Part shown: positions 9,101 to 11,107 of the stretch, one piece after another | Layout: each line of letters begins with the position of its first letter | Position numbering within the stretch: the stretch's first letter is position 1 | Origin: Chloromonas sp. AAM2 | Lineage: Eukaryota; Chlorophyta; Chlorophyceae; Chlamydomonadales; Chlamydomonadaceae | DNA: 11,107 nt | Direction: 5' to 3' | NCBI GenBank assembly: GCA_004335635.1 | Contig: QAXH01001873.1 | Span: forward strand, 1-11,107 | The notes under the pieces: model-generated | What the model saw: only the letters and a program-made list of their open reading frames with translations | Databases searched by the model: none | Told to the model about the DNA's origin: nothing | Program-made: the position numbers and the translations under genes

Positions 9101-11107
9101 TCAAACCCCCTGTTGCTTATTACCTGCATGGGTGCTCCACTGTCCCTGCATGTCCTGCCTCTCAGGTGAAACGCTTTGCGCCTTTCTGTCCAAAGTTGCA
9201 GTTTTCGTAAATCATTTGAACTTGACAATGCACCTGTCTTGCAACCCAAAGTGTACCCTACCTCTTGGGAGACGTTTTCTCGTGTGTCTTGCTCGGTGGA
9301 CATGGCGTGTGTCTACCACCTGCCTCAAACCAATTCTGTCTCTATATTCACCGCTAACTGTATGACTATGTCCCAGGGAGATTGTGTGCTGGCAAACTCT
9401 TATCTGATTTCTCTGACTCCAACCCTGCCCGAATCGTATGAGTTTGACATACTCTTGAATGTTCTACCTTTCAGGTGAAGCGGTTTGCTTACATGAGCGA
9501 GTCCCTTGTGGTGGTGCCGGACCACAGCGAGACGGGGTCGGGTCATGCAGTGTCAGCGCTTGTCAGGGCCATGCACAAGGATAAGCAGGTGGCAGGTGAG
9601 GAAGTAGTTACTTCTGATCATACTTTTTTGGTGTGTTTTTCAATCTACCTGTTTGTGTCTGGTAGCCAGGCTGGAACAGGGATTCAAAGTTCAGGGTCGG
9701 GCAAACAGACAACCAGGTGGCAGGTGAGTAGAGGGATCAGCTGAGGAGCTGTTTGACAGGGCAGGTATCACTTTTGTTTTGCTGCTGTTGCCAGGGTGCC
9801 GCCAGCAAGTCACTCTCCCTTGTCACGCTGTAGAGCTGCCCAGTAATCAGCCTTGTCCCTGGCTGGTCCGCACTTGATGCACGTGAGGGCCCCCTGCTGT
9901 GTTTTGTACTTTATGTAAATCTCATCGCGGGATGGCCTGCCCCCTGCGAATGGTGCGTCTCTGCAGTTGTTCGTTACGTCGCCCGCGCCAACAGCCGGCC
10001 GCACCTGCTGGTGCTGTCGCCCCTGCTGGGCAGCCTGAGGCGGCCCGACGCCTGGGTGGCAAACCACCTGCCCTTCGAACAAGACCTGAAGGTAGACCAC
10101 ACATGACTCTCCACATCCAATGCTCATCACGCACAAAACAACTGCGCATTTCAGTCTACAAAAGAACGAATGCTGTGTTTTTGTATCGAAAAATGCATTG
10201 CCCATCAGTTTTGTTGGCTCTGACAACATGCTCGTCATGGTGGTCTTCACATCTATTGCTCATCATGGACAGAAGAACGCGCCCCGAATACCATTAAGGA
10301 CGAATAATGAATTTCCTTCCACGGTTTTGAAAGTGTTCACATGGACTCCATCATCGTGTCGAGCAATCTGACGGTGCCGTGCCTACCACATTCGAGTTGT
10401 TGTCCACCACTGAACTGTTATCCTTGTCGCTGTTTGCGATTGGTGCAGTGGATTGACTTCCCTCCACTGGGCAGCGTCAGTGGCGTGACGTGAGTGGGGG
10501 TGCCGGGCCATGGGCCATGCATGTACATGGGCCATGCATGCACATGGGCCATGGCTTTTGAAGGGACCAAAGGCTGCCACTGTCGGCCCAGATTGGGATC
10601 AGTCACAGCCGGGCCGTGTTATGATAAGCCATGTACTGCGCTTATTGACAACTGGGCTTATCCAGACATGCACAACGCTTTGAACGCCTGGAGACATAGC
10701 TCTAACTTAAAGTCTAAGGCTCATTGCTGTTGCTAGTGATGGTAGCGATAGTGGTGATATGTAGCTTATTGATTCATAATTACCATGTCGTTACACACTG
10801 TTTGTGTGCTCTGGTTGCAGGCCTGACCAGAGGGCTGCTGCTGATGCATTGGTGGATTCCATGCAGCTGATTGACGGGGAAGGCAAGTGCGCGATGGAGC
10901 AGTGCCTGTACAGTGTACAGTACTGTGGCACAGTACTGTGGTACAGTGTGCAGTACTGTGGTACAGTGTACATGTACAGTGGTACAGTACTGTGGTACAG
11001 TGTGCATGTACAGTGGTACAGTACTGTGGTACAGTGTACATGTACAGTGTACAGTACTGTGGTACGGTGTACATGTACAGTGTACAGTACTGTGGTACGG
11101 TGTACAT
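3135..11107 (+). CDS. XRCC5: Ku80 (XRCC5), DNA end-binding subunit of Ku, 5' part in 16 exons
   Basis: The spliced gene runs off the right edge. Exons: 3135-3152, 3308-3400, 3777-3828, 4510-4647, 5071-5192, 5643-5693, 5854-5931, 6402-6485, 7145-7252, 7777-7887, 8311-8390, 8750-8855, 9475-9595, 9967-10091, 10449-10489, 10821-10886. Every join keeps frame, giving about 464 residues. Domains: vWA-like N-terminus (about 7-210; FVVDVGPHM has the degenerate metal site usual for Ku), beta-barrel (about 225-430; PVTTYRGPLSIGKKTRIP, VRVYKKV, YGRSCIPV, LLKYSVMDKGMWLWGF), and the barrel-end motif HLPFEQDLK leading to the C-terminal arm (PDQRAAADALVDSMQLI). Ku80 pairs with Ku70, encircles broken DNA ends, recruits end-joining factors and protects telomeres (known family). 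Plant Ku80 is about 680 aa, so roughly 200 C-terminal residues are missing. The opening resembles plant Ku80 (RNRE then DVGP). Confidence 0.93.
3308..3400 (+). CDS. XRCC5: Ku80 exon 2, first vWA strand
   Basis: The acceptor is CATGCAG. It encodes EFLCFVVDVGPHMHALLPHV then EEYLLCSMEAK, ending AAG|GTGGGC in phase 0. The DVGPHM segment is the first beta strand and modified metal-site loop of the Ku vWA domain. Confidence 0.88.
3401..3776 (+). other. Ku80 intron 2
   Basis: GT (3401) to AG (3776). Short overlapping ORFs run on both strands but none has a recognisable domain. I see no clear repeat or embedded gene. Confidence 0.6.
3777..3828 (+). CDS. XRCC5: Ku80 exon 3
   Basis: The acceptor is CCATGCAG. 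It encodes LLNKPTHEVALLVFGST and ends ACTG|GTGAGG in phase 1. The EVALLVFG strand is the second conserved vWA strand of Ku80. Confidence 0.88.
3829..4509 (+). other. Ku80 intron 3, longest intron, with TTTGCCC repeats near its end
   Basis: GT (3829) to AG (4509), 681 nt. Near the acceptor the motif TTTGCCC or close variants recurs (about 4394-4430 and again at 4498-4504), building a long pyrimidine-rich tract before CCCTTCAG. The upstream part shows no recognised feature. Confidence 0.6.
4510..4647 (+). CDS. XRCC5: Ku80 exon 4
   Basis: The acceptor is CCCTTCAG. The split Glu codon continues TTNDPHTEAELKAEQDQYMH, then IAVQHNYRLPNLDTLR and TATSLPRGA. It ends GCGG|GTGAGC, phase 1. The pattern DQY..I.V...Y.LP..D.L matches the same interval of animal Ku80. 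Confidence 0.9.
4663..4703. repeat. AT-only tract (TAA/TTAA)
   Basis: About 40 bases of A and T beginning 15 nt after the exon 4 donor: imperfect AATAAT/TTAATA units ending in an A run. Confidence 0.85.
4760..4835. repeat. Degenerate TCTA/TCCA/TGTA tetranucleotide tract
   Basis: ATCTATCCATCTATCTATTC and related units drift into ATGTATGTATCC and TGTGTCTGTCTG, a decayed tetranucleotide microsatellite within intron 4 (4648-5070). Confidence 0.8.
5071..5192 (+). CDS. XRCC5: Ku80 exon 5
   Basis: The acceptor is CACTTCAG. The split Gly continues YSDTLDALTVAADMVVKADA, then ERILGKTPKRVVLISNFKGK, ending GAAG|GTGACA in phase 0. DxLDALxVxxDM and KRVVLISNF are the Ku80 helix and strand of the vWA core. 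Confidence 0.92.
5202..5213 (+). repeat. Copy of exon 6 start at the head of intron 5
   Basis: GGCCAGGGCTGG begins nine bases after the exon 5 donor and matches the exon 6 start GGCAAGGGCTGG (5643) at 11 of 12 positions. Both are preceded by CAGGG-like sequence and followed within a few bases by CAGAC. Confidence 0.55.
5293..5307 (+). repeat. Intronic copy of the exon 5 donor junction
   Basis: GGGGAAGGTGACAGG is identical over 15 bases to the exon 5/intron 5 junction at 5186-5200, 107 bases downstream. A further AGGAAGGTGACGGG follows directly, so three similar GGTGAC donors occur in this intron. Confidence 0.7.
5643..5693 (+). CDS. XRCC5: Ku80 exon 6 (51 nt)
   Basis: The acceptor is TGTGCAG. 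It encodes GKGWDPDFMKYVVETFM and ends ATG|GTGAGA in phase 0. This is a short vWA helix segment; the assignment rests mainly on position, phase and splice signals. Confidence 0.78.
5854..5931 (+). CDS. XRCC5: Ku80 exon 7
   Basis: The acceptor is TTTCGCAG. It encodes AQHVKLEVLHLDLDADNP then ATGASTSQ and ends CAG|GTACAG in phase 0. The strand VKLEVLHLDL corresponds to the last vWA strand, followed by a variable loop. Confidence 0.82.
6049..6079 (+). repeat. Decayed copy of Ku80 exon 8 start in intron 7
   Basis: GCAGGATAATGCTGTGGTCC matches the junction GCAGGATGATGCGGGGTCC (6398-6416) apart from one base, plus one extra base and one adjacent change. Weaker similarity continues on both sides (GGGAAAGGCAG against GCGCAATGCAG; ACACAGTGC against AGATAGTGC). 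Translated it gives DNAVVQ against DDAGSQ. Confidence 0.7.
6402..6485 (+). CDS. XRCC5: Ku80 exon 8
   Basis: The acceptor is CAATGCAG. It encodes DDAGSQIVRENLDGICKVLQ then DMGGTEPM and ends ATG|GTGGGT in phase 0. It fits the helix between the vWA domain and the barrel. A decayed copy of its start lies upstream at 6049. Confidence 0.82.
7021..7115. repeat. CA-dinucleotide microsatellite
   Basis: About 95 bases of (CA)n interrupted by CG, GA and TA steps, ending about 29 nt before exon 9. It replaces the usual pyrimidine tract upstream of this acceptor. The rest of intron 8 (6486-7144) has no recognised feature except a pyrimidine run near 6690-6720. Confidence 0.92.
7145..7252 (+). CDS. XRCC5: Ku80 exon 9, entry to the beta-barrel
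   Basis: The acceptor is TTGCCAG, 29 nt after a CA-repeat tract. It encodes SVRSIADLAMAVRWVEVMPV then TTYRGPLSIGKKTRIP, ending CCG|GTAAGT in phase 0. PVT.YRG.L is a strong Ku80 signature, especially of plant proteins. Confidence 0.92.
7661..7684 (+). repeat. Decayed copy of Ku80 exon 10 start in intron 9
   Basis: This segment matches the first 24 bases of exon 10 (7777-7800) at 21 positions. It reads VRVYKQMS against VRVYKKVS, and its frame stops at TAG soon after. The expected acceptor CCTACAG is replaced by CCGTGTG, so it should not splice. Confidence 0.8.
7777..7887 (+). CDS. XRCC5: Ku80 exon 10
   Basis: The acceptor is TCCTACAG. It encodes VRVYKKVSRETLPSLKDYVV then TEPGAETSENASVLSFR, ending AGG|GTAAGC in phase 0. 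V.VYKKV...LP.LK matches plant Ku80. A decayed copy of the first 24 nt lies at 7661. Confidence 0.92.
8117..8140 (+). repeat. Degenerate copy of exon 11 acceptor and start in intron 10
   Basis: GCATGTCTTCAGATCAAGGA and four more bases match the true junction at 8299-8322 at 19 of 24 positions, 182 bases upstream of it. The AG is intact, so this is a potential cryptic acceptor. ACTTGCAAAAG also occurs twice in this intron (about 7996 and 8035). Confidence 0.6.
8311..8390 (+). CDS. XRCC5: Ku80 exon 11
   Basis: The acceptor is TGCCTTCAG. It encodes TSKSRAYNVEGNKGEIVDES then ETAQAH and ends CACAA|GTGAGT in phase 2. It aligns with the stretch between the VYKK strand and the YG motif in Ku80 (Y.....G.IV.....). 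Confidence 0.85.
8634..8659 (+). repeat. Degenerate copy of exon 12 acceptor region in intron 11
   Basis: CCCTCCATGTTACTGTG (8634-8650) resembles CCCTCTCTGTTGCTGTG (8724-8740) at 14 of 17 positions. Both run into a CAGG acceptor (8657 and 8747). The spacing is 90 bp. The splice consensus itself contributes to the match. Confidence 0.45.
8750..8855 (+). CDS. XRCC5: Ku80 exon 12
   Basis: The acceptor is GTGTCCAG. It completes Lys, then encodes YGRSCIPVDESTEPLLKYSV and MDKGMWLWGFMPAAQ, ending CAG|GTGGGC in phase 0. The pattern YG...IPV......LKY....GM.L.GF is characteristic of the Ku80 barrel. Confidence 0.93.
9094..9180 (+). repeat. Decayed duplicate of intron 12 end and exon 13 start
   Basis: CCTCTCAGGTGAAACGCTTT at about 9158-9177 mirrors CCTTTCAGGTGAAGCGGTTT at 9467-9486, reading VKRFA in both before the copy stops at TAA. 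Upstream, TCTCTGATTCAAACCCC (9094) pairs with TCTCTGACTCCAACCCT (9410) at nearly the same offset (about 309-316 bp). A real tandem segment duplication is therefore likely. Confidence 0.75.
9475..9595 (+). CDS. XRCC5: Ku80 exon 13
   Basis: The acceptor is CTTTCAG. It encodes VKRFAYMSESLVVVPDHSET, then GSGHAVSALVRAMHKDKQVA and one base of the next codon, ending GCAG|GTGAGG in phase 1. VVPD and AVSAL.RAM match plant Ku80. An earlier in-frame GT (9589) also exists, but only the chosen donor preserves QVA|VVRY. Confidence 0.92.
9714..9728 (+). repeat. Intronic copy of the exon 13 donor junction
   Basis: CAGGTGGCAGGTGAG is identical over 15 bases to the exon 13 junction at 9586-9600, 128 bases downstream, giving an alternative GTGAG donor inside intron 13 (9596-9966). 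Confidence 0.7.
9967..10091 (+). CDS. XRCC5: Ku80 exon 14
   Basis: The acceptor is CTCTGCAG. After the split Val it encodes VRYVARANSRPHLLVLSPLL, then GSLRRPDAWVANHLPFEQDL and K, ending AAG|GTAGAC in phase 0. VRY......P.L.VL.P and LPF.EDL-type motifs close the Ku80 core. It is the most GC-rich exon. Confidence 0.93.
10107..10271. repeat. Tandem copy pair inside intron 14
   Basis: The 29-base segments 10107-10135 and 10243-10271 agree at 23 positions (core ATGCTCATCAC against TTGCTCATCAT), 136 bp apart. The first starts 15 bases after the exon 14 donor. Nothing else is recognised in this intron. Confidence 0.65.
10449..10489 (+). CDS. XRCC5: Ku80 exon 15 (41 nt)
   Basis: The acceptor is TTGGTGCAG. 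It encodes WIDFPPLGSVSGV plus two bases of Thr, ending GAC|GTGAGT in phase 2. It corresponds to the short F.FP.. linker after the LPF motif. Confidence 0.85.
10505..10552. repeat. 17-bp palindrome-rich tandem repeat
   Basis: GGGCCATGCATGTACAT and GGGCCATGCATGCACAT are adjacent 17-bp units (10512-10528, 10529-10545), flanked by partial GGGCCAT units. The units contain palindromes ATGCAT, TGCATGCA and TGTACA. It begins 15 nt after the exon 15 donor. Confidence 0.85.
10821..10886 (+). CDS. XRCC5: Ku80 exon 16, start of C-terminal arm (3' end uncertain)
   Basis: The acceptor is GGTTGCAG. The first base completes Thr, then PDQRAAADALVDSMQLIDG and EGK. A donor at GGCAA|GTGCGC gives phase 2. PDQ...AD.LV..M.L is the plant/animal Ku80 arm helix. 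The frame stays open through the following repeat to the window edge, so read-through cannot be excluded from this window, though a Cys/Tyr/Val repeat protein there would be odd. Confidence 0.82.
10908..11107. repeat. GTAC-rich 33/34-bp minisatellite, open at the window edge
   Basis: Units start with TGTACAGTG at 10973 and 11007 (34 bp each), then 11041 and 11074 (33 bp each, identical). A more degenerate array covers 10908-10972. Each unit contains the palindromes TGTACA and ACAGTACTGT, so single strands could fold. It lies just after the last recognised Ku80 exon and is presumably intronic. Confidence 0.93.

Noticed and set aside
10766..11107. Tyr/Thr/Val/Cys-rich ORFs on the minus strand over the minisatellite
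   Set aside because: They are repeat translations without stops because the array lacks stop codons. They run antisense to a supported Ku80 exon.
1..11107. Bacterial, phage, CRISPR or transposon content
   Set aside because: No operon layout, Shine-Dalgarno-led ORFs, spaced palindromic arrays, transposase motifs or terminal inverted repeats were seen; both genes are clearly spliced eukaryotic genes.

Overview
This is nuclear DNA of an intron-rich eukaryote. It holds two genes arranged head to head, with about 326 bp between their start codons. Neither gene is an uninterrupted ORF. Both were assembled here exon by exon from GT..AG junctions whose phases fit throughout. Short exons (18-183 nt), introns of about 45-680 nt, CAG acceptors, GTGAG/GTAAG-type donors, balanced base composition with AT-rich and CA-rich simple repeats, and protein similarity closest to plant homologues all suggest a green alga (Viridiplantae, probably a chlorophyte). 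The species cannot be named from the sequence.

Minus strand, about 2808 down to 508: a GPATCH8-like protein. Six exons encode an N-terminal Gly-rich segment, a G-patch domain, a charged coiled-coil linker, a single C2H2 zinc finger split by an intron, and a basic helical tail. Proteins of this family are nuclear and RNA-associated. The 3' end is uncertain: the in-frame TGA overlaps a perfect GTGAGT donor, and a 26-bp near copy of the exon end lies 148 bp further on.

Plus strand, 3135 to beyond the window: Ku80 (XRCC5), a subunit of the Ku heterodimer that binds DNA ends for non-homologous end joining and telomere maintenance. Sixteen exons give the first ~464 residues: the N-terminal vWA-like domain, the DNA-encircling beta-barrel and the start of the C-terminal arm. 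The remaining C-terminal ~200 residues expected for the family lie outside. The last recognised exon is followed by a GTAC-rich 33/34-bp minisatellite that runs off the window edge.

The most unusual feature is inside the Ku80 introns. Many carry a short, decayed copy of a neighbouring splice junction, usually the start of the next exon, 90-440 bp upstream of the real one (clearest for exons 8, 10 and 13, weaker for 6, 11 and 12). Copies of donor junctions occur after exons 5 and 13, and internal tandem copies occur in introns 12 and 14. The simplest reading is that these introns have grown by repeated local tandem duplication, some events spanning splice sites, leaving decoy junctions and pseudo-exon stubs. 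Positions 1-260 and most other intron sequence hold nothing I can recognise beyond simple repeats.
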